DNA from: Berberis thunbergii
Taxonomy: Eukaryota > Streptophyta > Magnoliopsida > Ranunculales > Berberidaceae
Length of the DNA stretch: 64,000 nucleotides
NCBI GenBank assembly: GCA_003290165.1
Contig: QNQO01000456.1
Coordinates: forward strand, 62,001 to 126,000
Direction: 5' to 3'
Shown: positions 1 to 11,696 of the stretch, one piece after another
Layout of the letters: every line of letters begins with the position of its first letter
Position numbering within the stretch: position 1 is the stretch's first letter
Made by a program: the position numbers and the translations under genes
Notes under the pieces: generated by a model
What the model was told of the DNA's origin: nothing
The model's input: only the letters and a program-made list of their open reading frames with translations
Databases searched by the model: none

Positions 1-1
1 T

Positions 2-1567
2 GCAGGCCAGATCAATGGAAGGAAGCTTTATGGAAGGATTGGAGTCCCCATTAAGAAAGGGAGGTTTCCATTCCATGTTTCGAACGTTGCCACTGGAATC
101 AATTCCACAGAACAGGTTTGGGTCTTTGCTCCACTGGATTGACCGTTCTAGTAGTTCTATTAGAGTTTGTTATTTGTTGAATGCATGCTTAGTAATTGAT
201 GAATTTTCTTGATATTGCACGCTTCGATGGAAATTTTGATAGTTTAGCTGAAATTGAGGATACCATTAAGTACTTCTCTGATGAATTTTGTTGTTCTTTT
301 AGTGCCCATTTACTTGGAGGATTTTCATTCTTAAATTTGAACAAAAGCGTATGAAGCTTATGAGAAAAATTTTGTAAATGGGAAACTTTGTGATTTTTAG
401 TTTTCTTTTGTGATTTTAGGATACCCTTTATGATTTTGTTGATGGTTTTGTTTATATTGTTGAATTTGGTGAAAGGAGGAGGGCGTTAGAGTTAAATGTG
501 TAGATTATCTTTTTCAGGTTCCAAAGATTACAAAGGACAGTCAGAGGCCGGTGTACCCCTTTGCTGCAATAGTTGGGCAGGATGAAATGAAATTGTGCCT
601 TCTTCTAAATGTGATTGATCCCAAGATTGGAGGAGTCATGATCATGGGTGATAGAGGTACTGGAAAGTCCACTACAGTTAGGTCTTTGGTGGATTTGCTA
701 CCTGAAATCCAAGTGGTTTCAGGGGATCCATTTAATTCTGACCCCGAAGATCCAGAATCCATGGGCGTTGAAGTCAGAGAGAGTGTCTTTAAAGGGGAGA
801 AGCTTACTGTTGTTACAACTAAAATCAATATGGTTGATCTTCCTCTTGGTGCCACTGAGGATAGAGTATGTGGAACCATTGACATTGAAAAGGCTCTCAC
901 GGAGGGTGTCAAGGCCTTTGAACCTGGTCTTCTAGCGAAAGCCAACAGAGGCATCCTTTATGTGGATGAAGTAAATCTATTGGATGATCATTTAGTGGAT
1001 GTACTTCTGGATTCTGCTGCTTCTGGGTGGAACACAGTGGAGCGAGAAGGTATCTCAATTTCGCATCCTGCTCGTTTCATTTTGATTGGTTCAGGTAATC
1101 CAGAAGAAGGTGAGCTAAGACCACAGCTTCTTGATCGGTTTGGAATGCATGCACAAGTTGGAACTGTGAGGGATGCAGAGCTCCGAGTGAAAATTGTGGA
1201 GGAGAGGGCTAGGTTTGATCAGAACCCAAAGGAATTCAGAGACACCTACAAGGGGGAGCAAGATAAGCTCCAGGAACAAATTACGGCAGCTAGGAGTTGT
1301 CTCAGATCTGTCCAGATTGATCATGACCTTCGCGTGAAGATCTCCAAAGTGTGTGCTGAGCTGAATGTCGATGGTCTGAGAGGTGACATTGTGACTAACA
1401 GGGCAGCAAAAGCATTGGCTGCTTTGAAGGGAAAAGATAAAGTAGAAGCGGAGGATATAGCCACTGTCATCCCCAACTGCTTAAGGCACCGTCTTCGAAA
1501 GGACCCCTTAGAGTCAATTGACTCTGGTTTACTCGTTGTTGAGAAATTTTACGAGGTATTTAGCTGA
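2..1567 (+). CDS. CHLI: Magnesium chelatase subunit ChlI, 5'-truncated by window edge
   Basis: This is the AAA+ ATPase subunit of plastid magnesium chelatase. With ChlD and ChlH it inserts Mg2+ into protoporphyrin IX at the start of the chlorophyll branch, in the chloroplast stroma. Two exons are visible: 2-115 and 518-1567, joined in phase 0 by a GT-AG intron (116-517). The first exon reads as the end of the transit region and the mature start (frame giving [13 protein letters not shown]). Exon 2 holds Walker A (GDRGTGKST, from 647), the conserved [13 protein letters not shown] segment, Walker B ([10 protein letters not shown], about 954-983) and the [20 protein letters not shown] stretch. 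About 387 residues are seen; the family is about 420, so only the start codon and transit peptide lie off the left edge. No frameshift or stop occurs, and the usual C-terminus ([13 protein letters not shown]...) is present. It looks functional. Confidence 0.97.
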
Positions 1568-2131
1568 GGGAGGTAGCATTGGGTCCGTGTTCTTGTAAGT
1601 TTTGTGTGACATACTTTTGCTGTTTCATCTTTTATTCATTTTGGTGGGTAATCTCTTTCTTATCTTTTCATGCATGTTATCACTAATATAGATTTGCAAG
1701 AATTGATGAAAAAGGCTTACTAGACATAAACTTGAGGTTTAGCAGACTACTAGTCTATGTTACTGAGGAAAGATTGAGACTTAAATTTGAAAGAGCAAAC
1801 TCTGTTTTCATGCTGGCTTTTACTTATAATATCTCTGCAATCTTATCTTGTACTGGGAATATAAAAATATGATGATTCTAACACTGGATCTTCCATGACC
1901 TTTCCTTTATGTTATTATCTGTTTTGATTGGAATATTCTTTAATGGAAATGAATATGGACTGTAAATTTTCCTTATCAGTAACAGCATAATTGAATTTTC
2001 AGCTTTTACTATGATGGTGCACTTTAAACATTGGTTGTACTGAAGCTGCAGTAGGATAGTAGTTGCTCAATCCATGTTGGCAATTGGTAGTGAAAGCAAA
2101 AAGTGTGCTTTAGTGTTAGAACTTTCAGAGC

Positions 2132-2468
2132 TATTTTAATGCCGCAACATCTAGCCCTCTACAACATCGTTCCCCGAACAAAAGGTTGAATGTGACCTAT
2201 ATAGTTCCAGTGTACTAGGTTTCCAGTTGAAATTTTGAGTTAATTTAATGCCGCAACATTAAGCCCCCAGCAGCTCCGTTTCCCGACCATAATGTTGAAT
2301 CTGACCTATACAGATCGTGTACTAGGTTTCCAGCTGAAATTTTGAGTTATTATAATGCTGCAAACATTAAGCCCTCTGCAACATCGTTTCCCAAACAAAA
2401 TGTTGAATATGATATGTTCATCTATACAGTTCCAGTTGTACTAGGTTTCCGGCTGAAATTTCGAGTCA
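2132..2468. repeat. Three-copy tandem repeat downstream of ChlI
   Basis: Three diverged head-to-tail copies of about 107-120 bp start near 2132, 2241 and 2348. Each runs from a TAATGCCGCAACAT-like start through GTTTCCCGA and GTACTAGGTTTCC to GAAATTTTGAGT. The third copy carries a short insertion (ATGATATGTTCATC) before the ACAGTTCCAG stretch. The repeat lies 0.6 kb past the ChlI stop. No coding capacity is seen. Confidence 0.85.
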
Positions 2469-3748
2469 TTGGCACTGAAATTTTGTTAGAGTACATCTCA
2501 AAACCCTAGTACTAGTCTTTTAAGTATCTTAAGGTTAGATAGGTGTTAGCACAATATAATGAAGTTTTGTGCTTTACTGTGTTTTGAAGTTGATCACTGG
2601 AAGATGTTTACGTTGATATTAATGAGCCGAAACTAAGGCTCTTGATATTGCATTCCCTACATTCATCGTTAAGAATGTTCTTTTTCACTATCTTTAAGAA
2701 TGTTAGTCCTTGCAACATTTGTCAAAAAAGTAAAAAATAAAAAAATAATCCCTCAACTCCTCGCATCCCAGATGCTGCTAGTAGGGTTTGAATTCTGAAC
2801 CTATAATTCTATCCGCCACATGCCTACCATTGAGAGGTACCACATAGGGTGAGAGATTCCATCCGCCAATCTCTCCCATCCACAAAGTTTGGGTGAGGAC
2901 CTAAGTGAGAATGCTCCCTGAGATGTCCAATCTCTCCATCAAAATATCCTGCCCTTGCATCTTCTGGACATTCTTCTTCTCACGCGCACTTTGCTTGTGA
3001 CTTGGATCTACACTTGAATGCATCGTTGTTATTAGCAAGCATATCATGTTTACCTGACATAACACTTGTGTATAAACCACTCGAGCTTCATGTTGATGTT
3101 TATAACATTGTCAGTGATTGTGGTTTGAATAAGAGCCAACGGAAGCAATCTGCATGAACTAAAGCCAAAGGCCTAGTGCAATTTCAAATTTGCTTAAAAT
3201 GCTCTAAAAACAGATGCAATAATTCATTAGTCCATTGCAAATCTCACATAGCTATCTTGATAACTTTTAAAAGTACAGCAAGAAAATGAAACATGTCTCT
3301 GTAGTTCATTCAATTATTTACATTCCATGAAAGACCTCAACGAATAGAGAATACTGACTAACTGTAATTTTAGACCGCACGAGAGTTCAGAACATGGCTA
3401 CCTGGTTCATAGTATGATTCGGTAAAAGTAAATGTCCAGACTGGTGAATGATTTCCATTTCTATAATAAATTGTATCCAAAACCCTGCTTGGATATTTCA
3501 AGTGTCCTCAAGTCTGTTATCACCATCTCTATCATGCTGCATAGCATTTCCTCTTTGCTCCAGAAGCAAGTATGGTGAAGGCGCTTACCACTTTACATGT
3601 ACAGTGTATCTTTCACCCCAACTATGATTTCTGAAAACTTGTTGAATCATTACTGGAAAGTTATGCACAATTACCCTTCATTTGGCAATACTAACACAAC
3701 GAATGGATTTCATCAGTAAACAAAGTTAATGCACACAAGCTTCAGACT
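2469..3748. other. Spacer between ChlI and the first Nudix gene
   Basis: There is no supportable gene. Around 2745-2900 a stretch containing a GGGTTTGAATTC-like sequence could be the B box of a very old minus-strand SINE, but no end or target duplication is visible. From about 3390 to 3748 the sequence resembles the flank at 7210-7550 (shared TGGTTCATA, AAGTGTCCTCAA, TCTGTTATC and TTACTGGAA blocks). This is the 3' UTR and flank duplicated along with the Nudix gene. Confidence 0.5.
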
Positions 3749-6485
3749 TCATCGCTTAGTAGTTTCTTTATCAACTGGTCTGGGAATTTTAGGATAAGGG
3801 TTCTGCTCCGGAAAACTTGGTGGTCTCTGGAAGACGACTGATGCAGCTCGAACCAAGATCCCAGCTGTTAATCCCCATATAACAAAGTTTGTGTCATCTG
3901 CTTTGCAATCAAAGAAATGGACCAGATATTTCCCGCCCATAAAATCTCCCTCTTGTGTCATCCGATTGTTATTCTGGATTTTTTACAAAAGAACTTGAGT
4001 TCTAATAACAGACAAATTAAAAAATAAAAAGATGGAAAAAGTATAGGTCGACCTTGAGAAACATTTCCAGAGAAACGGTAAATACTGCTTCAACCTCTTC
4101 AGCATTTAATACAGGTTTAAACAATTTTTTATCGGATAGTATGCCAATCACAGGAATCACTGTCAAACCGTGCTGCAAAGTAAACAAACCAGTAAGAACA
4201 GAAACCTAATTCTGATACCTAATTACATTCATCCCAGCATATGACATTGACTACGGCTAAAACAAAGTCAAAGCCATTTGTTGAACCAAAGCGCAGCGGG
4301 TGTGCATGATCCTAAAGTTTGCCTGGTACTTTTATGCATTCTGGACTTCTGTTGTTTCAATATTTGAAAGTCCCTCTCTGCCTTCCCCCCTTGTGATCTT
4401 TAATATAAGCTATATTAGTTTCCAATATACATACTAGTGGTCAACACTAATTCAGTGTACTCTCAAAACTAATAGTTAGCAATTGAAAACCTAAAAGCTA
4501 AGCAACCCCAATAGGCGAGAGTCCAGACAAGGAATCACCCTATTTTGGGAATGCTTCATCAATAACAATAAGAGCGAAGAATTGAAGTTGCCATATTCTG
4601 TGACTACTGCTCTATATAAATGGGAGGGAATATGGTGCAACAACTGTGCCTAACAGAGAGTTTGCTCACTTATCAATCCAAAGCCAAAAGGCCTCTGGAT
4701 AAAACTACATAAGAGCTATGATTTCGATAATCCAAAGAATGCTTGAAATTTCCCAATCGAACAAACTTTGGAGCTACGATTTTGATGATCCAAAGACTGC
4801 TTGAAATTTCCCAATCGAACAAACTTCTGAGAAATCCCAAGTCTCATACCCCACGAAACTGACCTTCAGCAAAAAAACTTGAAATAGGGACTGAATTAAA
4901 GGACAGTGAAGAGAAGTGGGATTCTGCTCTGAAACGCTTATCAATCAAATTCAACTTATGCTTCAAGTTCAGCACTGCCCACCTCGAAGAACATCTGCAT
5001 GTATAAGCCACCACATTTGCAAATCAGGCAAACATGGAGACATCATATTTTTCATACAGCTTCAGGCTGTAAACTGAAATGCTAAAGCCATTTGGAGTGG
5101 AAGGTTTGGTTGAAGGATTTTGCTCGACAAATGCCCAAAATCTTCTTTCTTAAACTCTAGATATCAATTAATAAGATGGATAAGGGACCCCTTGAGAATT
5201 TTCTAAATCTGCATTCCCACTGATTTTCAACTCAACTAGAATAGCTGTGGTAGACATGTGAAATACTCAAGATAGTGGCGAGAGGGCTCTTGGAGCACTC
5301 TCCCAGCCTTCGAGATATACTTTCTCTGTCTGAATAGCAAGCCTGGCTTGCACCTTAGATGATTTGGTCCCAAACCCTTATGTCTTTATACTTGTTTCCT
5401 AGTGGCATCCTCAAGTTCTAGCTGACAGAGAGTCAAATTTACTGTCGCAAACTGCTGCAAATTCATTAATATTTGGAATCGATCCAATCACACTTGGAAT
5501 ATCAATAACTTCCTAGTGTTGACTCCTAATCTCGACACAGCCTCATGTCATACAAGGATTGATTGTGATGTTTACTTTAAGGAGAATATCCAACCCAAAC
5601 ATCATTCCAAAACTTTACCCTAGCTCCATTCCCTGTAGAAAATGAAATCCTTGTCCAAAAATTTCCCCACCGCCTGTTATGTTACAAGTCACAATCTTTT
5701 GCAGTCTCAAGACTCAATTCCTATGAATAAGCTTGGCTTCCAAAGGAAATAACAAAAAGTGACTCCTCGAGTAACACAAAAATGCTAACTGTAATTTGGT
5801 ATATGAGAAAGTAGTGTAAAGGAATTTTGCATGCACTCGATTGGGTTCTCCCTTGGATGCAGGATCCATCCCTGTTGGTTTTGTGGTTGACCTTATGTTC
5901 TCCTTGTTAGTCTTATTTCGTAATGAAGAAAAAATATAAGATGAGGCCACCCCTTCTTGCGTTGTGAAAAAAGAAACAAAATCTAATCTGCAAAAAGTTT
6001 TGGCTGCACACATACCAGGGATCGGAAGGGCTGAAGAACTGCTACAACATTAACAAGAGAAGGATCCAATCCAATCTCCTCCTTAGCTTCCCTCAAAGCA
6101 GTTTCGACATCATTAGCATCTCCCTCGTCTACTTTACCTCCAGGCAAAGACACTTCCCCTGCAACAAATAAGCCCATTTTGATTGATCAAATACAAAAAT
6201 TGATTAGTTGCTTATCAAACTGATATAAAATCTGCTACCTGAGTGTTTAGATAGTTTCGAAGACCTCTTAGTGAGGATCACACAAACATCTCCAGCATCA
6301 TCTTCAAAGAGGCAAATGAGAACAGCGGCTCTCTTAGTCCTCGCAATTGAGGCTGAAGCTTCTTCATCATGAGAGGGGGGAGGGTGTTTGTAGAGACGGA
6401 GCTGTTGAGCTAAGTTTTTTAGTCTCAAAGATGCTCTTGCTTCTGCTCCTCCTCTTCCACTATTGGAGGATGAATTGGAACTCAT
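3749..6485 (-). CDS. Nudix hydrolase, CoA-diphosphatase type (NUDT15/22/11-like), short copy
   Basis: Four exons on the minus strand: 6485-6239, 6158-6016, 4172-4053 and 3973-3749, all with GT-AG borders. They predict 244 residues. The family hydrolyses CoA and related nucleoside diphosphate derivatives. Visible marks are RAAVLICLFED at the domain start, the CoA-type motif LTKRSSKLSKHSGEVSLPGG spanning the exon 1/2 join, and the Nudix box GGK...TALREAKEEIGL in exon 2. The C-terminal exon has the family's FVIWGLTAGILVRAASVV. The start at 6485 corresponds to an internal Met (about residue 40) of the neighbouring copy, so this protein lacks that copy's N-terminal extension and may be cytosolic. 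Intron 3 is 1.84 kb. It is a tandem duplicate of the gene at 7551-11637; exons 2, 3 and 4 have identical lengths (143, 120, 225 nt) in both. No disabling change is seen. Exact substrate is inferred only. Confidence 0.92.
4713..4828. repeat. 58-bp tandem duplication in Nudix intron 3
   Basis: Two adjacent copies (4713-4770 and 4771-4828) both run GAGCTAYGATTT...GATAATCCAAAGA...TTGAAATTTCCCAATCGAAC. They differ at only a few bases, so the duplication is fairly recent. It lies deep in the large intron of the short Nudix copy. Confidence 0.9.
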
Positions 6486-7550
6486 GAGTCAGGACTGATT
6501 GAGTGTTGTTAATGCTATTGCGAAATGGGTTTGGGTTTCGATGAAGAACAATCACAGCATCACATAATTGAATGTGAGTTGGTTGACCAAGAAGATGGGT
6601 TGGCTTTCATGGCTGCGTCCGTCGGCTGATCTGGCAGCTACTATTTAGCCAAAGCTACCTTCATTGTTGCCATATATTTGCACCCCAAGTCACTACTATC
6701 TGCTGTCAATTTGCTTATCCCAAGTCCCAACACTCGCTCTTTGCACCTCCATGAATTTACTATTGTTGATTCAACAGATGCCACCTGATTTTTGTTGTAG
6801 GAGTGAAGAAGATGCAGAATGGGAAAGAAGGGTGACATGCCGTGATTTCAAAAGTAGGGACTAAATGAGCGTCAAGTTGAAAAGATACTACTGATTAAAA
6901 CTCCAGAGGCTAAATCAATCTCAGAGGGGGTTTCCAATAACTCGAAAAAACATAGTGCAAATGAAAAGGGAAAATGCCATTTCTCTAACTGACGACTTAC
7001 GGACAATTTTCAATCATATAGAAGGAAAAACTAAAATATTATCAAATCTACCAAGAGCTGTAAACAGACAATTAACAAGCACAACAAGAAGAATTTATCT
7101 CCAGTCCCTACATCCTTATACCACTGTAAGAAGTTTAAACATATGACTACATTGGCCTATAAATTTGTTTATCAAAATGACAAGGACTATACTTTCACGA
7201 AATAAAACAGCCTCTGGGCCATGGCAACTTGGTTCATAATATGGATAATAAGCTTATGGCAAATCTGCTGATATGAATCCGTTCTACAACAATTTGTAAC
7301 CAAGTCATTGCTAATGATAATACAAGTGTCCTCAAATCTGTTATCTCAATCTCTGTAACATTGAATAACCTTCCTCCATTACCCCCAAAAGTACCAAAAC
7401 TCCAGTCGAGGCTCTCCAGATAGCTGACAATTCGTCGAATCGTTACTGGAAGCTTTATTGCATAGCTGGTTATTTGGTAATAGTAACACACACTGCAAGT
7501 TATGGTGGATTTACTCAATATACGAAACAAATGCACACAAACTTCAGACC
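6486..7550. other. Spacer between the two Nudix genes
   Basis: This stretch holds the upstream region of the short Nudix copy and, from about 7210, the 3' flank of the long copy. Six-frame reading gives only short ORFs with no recognisable domain. The promoter of the short copy should lie just above 6485, but no clear TATA element could be picked. Confidence 0.5.
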
Positions 7551-10500
7551 TCATGGCATGGTGGTTCCTTTCTCAACGCATCTAGGAAGTTTAAAATGAG
7601 GTCTCTGCTCCACAAAGCTTGGTGGTCTTTCATAAACGACTGATGCCGCACGAATCAAGATTCCAGCTGTTAGACCCCATATCATAAATTTTGTACTGCC
7701 TGCTTTGTAATCAAAGTAATGAATCAAATATTTATTCCCCATCCATTCTCTCTCCTCTGACTTTCGGTTTTCATCCTGAACAAATATATGGGAATACAAA
7801 TTTCGTTAACATGAATTTAAGAGAAGTAGAGATAGAAACATAAAGGGTAGAACCTTCAGAAACATATCGAGAGGAGCATCAAATACTGCTTCAACCTCTG
7901 CAGCATTTGGAACTGGCTGAAATAGTTGTCTATCAGACAGTATGCCAATCACAGGAACTACTCTGAGAAGGTGCTGCAAAGAAAACAAAACCCTGAGAAT
8001 AGAAGATAAATTAAGTATCTAATATATTGAACCCAGCATGTGATTATTTTGAGTAAAGATAAATTCCACATACACATGTAGTGTATATTTTGGTTAAATA
8101 ACTATCATTATTAGTTTAAGGAAAAATAAAAAGGAAAGAAGGAAGAGTTAAAAAAGAAAATCGATATAATGAGTTGTGCTTGAGATTGGGGACCTCTAGG
8201 TGTTGTAAGCCACTTGTGGCTGAACATTAGAAGCAATGTTTAGGGCATACTTCATGCACTAGTTTATCCTCAAGTCTATGGATGTTGAATTGTGCTAATG
8301 TTGCATTTGGCTTAGCTTTAATTATCGATCATTTTGCTTTGAGTTTATGATAGATCCACTTACTTGACTTGTCTAAAATGTACTCCTATAAGTGAGCAAA
8401 ATGAGTTTTCTTTTCTTTTAAATTACCTTATAGTTATGTATGTCTAAGGATGCCATGCCACAAAAGGTTTAGTGGGTTACATACTATAAATTATAGGAGA
8501 GAGCCACTTATAACTTTAGCTGGACCAAATGCAGGATGAATCCTACTTGGATAGCACTATAAGAAAACGAAATGTTATCCATTGTAATATCTCTAGATTA
8601 AAAAGGAGAGAGTTATTCAAATGTTTGGGTCTTTATTACTACTCGACCATGTATATTGTTTAATTTAGCCTAATGAGTATTACTCTTTTAGTAATTCCAC
8701 TATCTCTACATTTGGCAGTGGACAAATACTTGTGTTTAACAGCTTTATCCAAGCTCTTCAAGCAATTCTATATTCTACAGAAAATCACAAATAACATGGA
8801 GATTTTAGAGGGAAAAGATTCATGGCACAAGAATGGTTTAGACGTTCTACGATAAATAAGTAGTGCAGATTTTACAGGGCATGTTACCCACATGGCTTTG
8901 CTAGATTCATTTTGAGTTTGAGAATAAGTCCCTTTCAATGATATAATAAGTAATTAAGTAGTATAAGAGGAGAATCCTACGAAAGCCAAAAAGTAGTGGG
9001 TAGGTGAAGGAAACATAAGGTGGACACGCCGCAGAGCAGGAGTAACATTTTTTTTTCTTCGATAGAGTATCGTACATTTTCAGTTTTGAAACTTAGCATT
9101 GTCATAAGTATTGATCTATATGTAAGTTTCTAAGAACTAGTTTTTCATGAAGCAATCAACAAGATATTTCATAGGAGACAATTGATCATAACTAGTTTAA
9201 GAAAAAAAATTGTGTTGAAATCATGTGCAACCTGGAAAGCATGGGTTGTGAGAATTAATAGATAGTCTGCTAAATCCATGCCAACATGTGTTAGGTCAGA
9301 TGATCGACATACGACTATCATACAGAAAGTATCTACCATGAACTAGAGGCAAGAGACCAGCATGCTAAAGTCATTTAACATGAGCTAAGAATGAATTCGG
9401 CATGCTAACACGAATCTACAATTATTTCGTTCAGGAAAAAAAACTAGTGCTATCATATACTCTAACCCACAGAAATGTGTGGCATAGCTATCATGCCTCT
9501 ATGTTCTTATGTTTCTTTTCATTACTTATTTATTTATGTCACAGTAGAACTCAATGAGCTCACAAAATGGCGCAGCGGATACTGAAAGAAGGAGATTCGG
9601 AATCTCAAAAGGAGAATAGAAGAAAGGGGAAAAATTCAATAAAGAAGAATAATAATTTAGGGAGAATTATAGAAGAATAAATAATAAAGAGGATGATAGT
9701 TTGGAGAAAATTATTTGATTGATTGATAATTTGTTGTTATTGCTATTACAATGCTTGAGCTTTGGCTTCCTTTAAATAAAAAACTAGTCCAAGTTAAAAT
9801 AGAAAACCTACAACTTCTATTGAAATCCTAATAAAACTAGAAAATTCTAATAATAATGAAACTCTAAAACCTACTATGTTCCTACATTACAAAACTTATG
9901 AAGAAAAAGTTCTTAAAAATGGAACTCAAACAAAGTTCCAATTGGCTAACGAGCATATACGACAAACCAAAATGCAATATTACAACCACCTAGAGATTTT
10001 ACAATCACATGAATTTTGGTGAAGATACCATGAATGGATATGGCATCCACCAAAAGTTAACTATTACTTAAGCTCGTAGTCACGCCACTACCAAGTAGTG
10101 TTCTAAAAACGGCCTAGGCGTTAAAGAAACGCCCAGATTAATGGCTGAGTGGGGTGAAAAATCGAGAAGGCGTCTAGGCGGGTTCTGGGCCGGGTCAGGG
10201 CTATCTGGGAGAGTTTTTTTTTCTGGTTGCAAAAATTTATGTGAACAAAAAGTTGAGATTGATTGTTCTCAAGCCGACGAAAGAGGATGCTAAGACTATT
10301 TTCTTATTTTATTTTTCTTTCCCATTTTTTGGAAAGAAACAATTTAATTTTTTTTTATTCAGTATATGTCTGAATGTAGCAATTGATGATTACTTAATGG
10401 AATTCTCAAAGAATTGCCGGTACCAATTATAGTAATGTAGATTTTATCAAACATGACTGAGGTCATTTATGCAATTTGAAGAAAAATAAAAGAGTAAGTT

Positions 10501-11637
10501 TGGATATTTTTCACAAATTCAACTTTGTATAAAGTACCCATCATGACTAACTTCAGTCATTCGAGTTTTAATAAATTTTGTTCATAATTGTTAATTATTC
10601 ATGTTTATAAATTTTGCTTATATATCTTGGCATTAAATTGAATGTAATTGATAAGGTATTATACTTAACTTTTGTAAATTATTAAAGTTATAATACAAAA
10701 CCTACAACATTCTAGGCGTTGCCTAAGCTGGTGCTAGCTGCTCGCCGCCCGTCCACCGCCTAGCTCTTTTTAGAACACTACTCCCAAGTAATGGTTAAAA
10801 ATGGAGCTCATCCCCATTAAACTTCACTTGGTTCTAATAATTCTTAATGGATGAAATAGATTGCCATAAACTATGATATTCTTTTAAACCAGTTTTATAT
10901 ATTCCAATCAAATGCCATTCTTCATTTGTGCTCGACATCAAACAAATTGGTAAAATTGTCATTTCAAGCACAAATTCTCCTACATACCTTAGACAAAAAC
11001 GGTTCAAGCACAGTGACAACATTAACAAGAGAAGGATCCAACCCAATTTCCTCCTTCGCCTCTCTTGTAGCGGTCACTGCATCATTAGCATCCCCCTCCT
11101 CTGTCTTCCCACCAGGCAAAGAAACCTCACCTGCATCAAAAACAACCCAAACACTCCAAATTTCAAAAAAAAATCAAACATTACAACCTAATAAAACAAA
11201 CCCCATAAACAACAACCTGAATGCGACGACAATGTTGAAGCACGCTTAGTGAGCAAAACCCGAAGACCCCCAGAGTCATCTTCGAAGAGGCAAACGAGTA
11301 CAGCCGCTCTCTTGGGGGCGAATTTCTCAGGATGGGCAATTGGGGTGGCAGATTCTGCAAAACCCACTTGAGAAACCACCTTGTCACCAGTTTCCTCTCT
11401 CTGTTGCTCTTCGACCTCTTCGTCGAAAAAGGGGTGTGAGGGTTTGTAGAGACGGAGCTGTTGAGCTAAGTTATTGAGTCTTGGGGAGGATGAGTTGGAG
11501 GAGGAATCGGAGGGTTTCATTAGGAGAGGTTTTGAGGTTGATGAAGGTGGTGGTGTGGTTGTGTTGATAAATGGGTTTTTTGTCCTTTGAAGGAGAATGG
11601 AGATGAGGGAGTAGTTGGATCTCAAATTCAATGGCAT
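7551..11637 (-). CDS. Nudix hydrolase, CoA-diphosphatase type (NUDT15/22-like), long copy
   Basis: Four minus-strand exons: 11637-11217, 11130-10988, 7973-7854 and 7775-7551. They predict 302 residues. It is the same family as its tandem neighbour: RAAVLVCLFEDD, LTKRASTLSSHSGEVSLPGG across the first splice, Nudix box GGKTEEGD...REAKEEIGL, and C-terminal FMIWGLTAGILIRAASVVYE. The extra N-terminus (MPLNLRSNYSLISILLQRTK...) is basic, Ser/Thr-rich and free of acidic residues for about 40 positions. This fits a mitochondrial (or plastid) presequence as in Arabidopsis NUDT15; the location is inferred. Intron 3 is 3.0 kb and contains an hAT element at 10096-10780. One Nudix-region residue differs from the neighbour (TATREAKEE versus TALREAKEE). 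The reading frame is open throughout. Confidence 0.92.
10096..10780. mobile_element. Non-autonomous hAT element in Nudix intron 3
   Basis: The element begins TAGTGTTCTAAAAACGGCCT and ends with the inverted counterpart CTTTTTAGAACACTA, giving terminal inverted repeats of about 25 bp with some mismatches. It is flanked by an 8-bp target duplication with one mismatch: CTACCAAG (10088-10095) and CTCCCAAG (10781-10788). An 8-bp duplication and this terminus fit hAT. At 685 bp it has no transposase ORF. GGCCTAGGCG-type subterminal motifs recur at both ends. Confidence 0.88.
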
Positions 11638-11696
11638 TTCGATGGAAACAAAGTAGGAGATAATGTGGTTGTTGGGTTAAGCATATATTTCTGGCC

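Noticed and set aside
541..954. 137-residue minus ORF opposite ChlI
   Set aside because: It is the reverse complement of conserved ChlI codons and matches no family.
2745..2900. Possible third SINE (GAATTCAAACCC on the minus strand)
   Set aside because: The A box, head and target duplication could not be found.
9545..9990. AT-rich stretch in Nudix intron 3 resembling LTR wording
   Set aside because: No paired repeat, primer site or target duplication was found.
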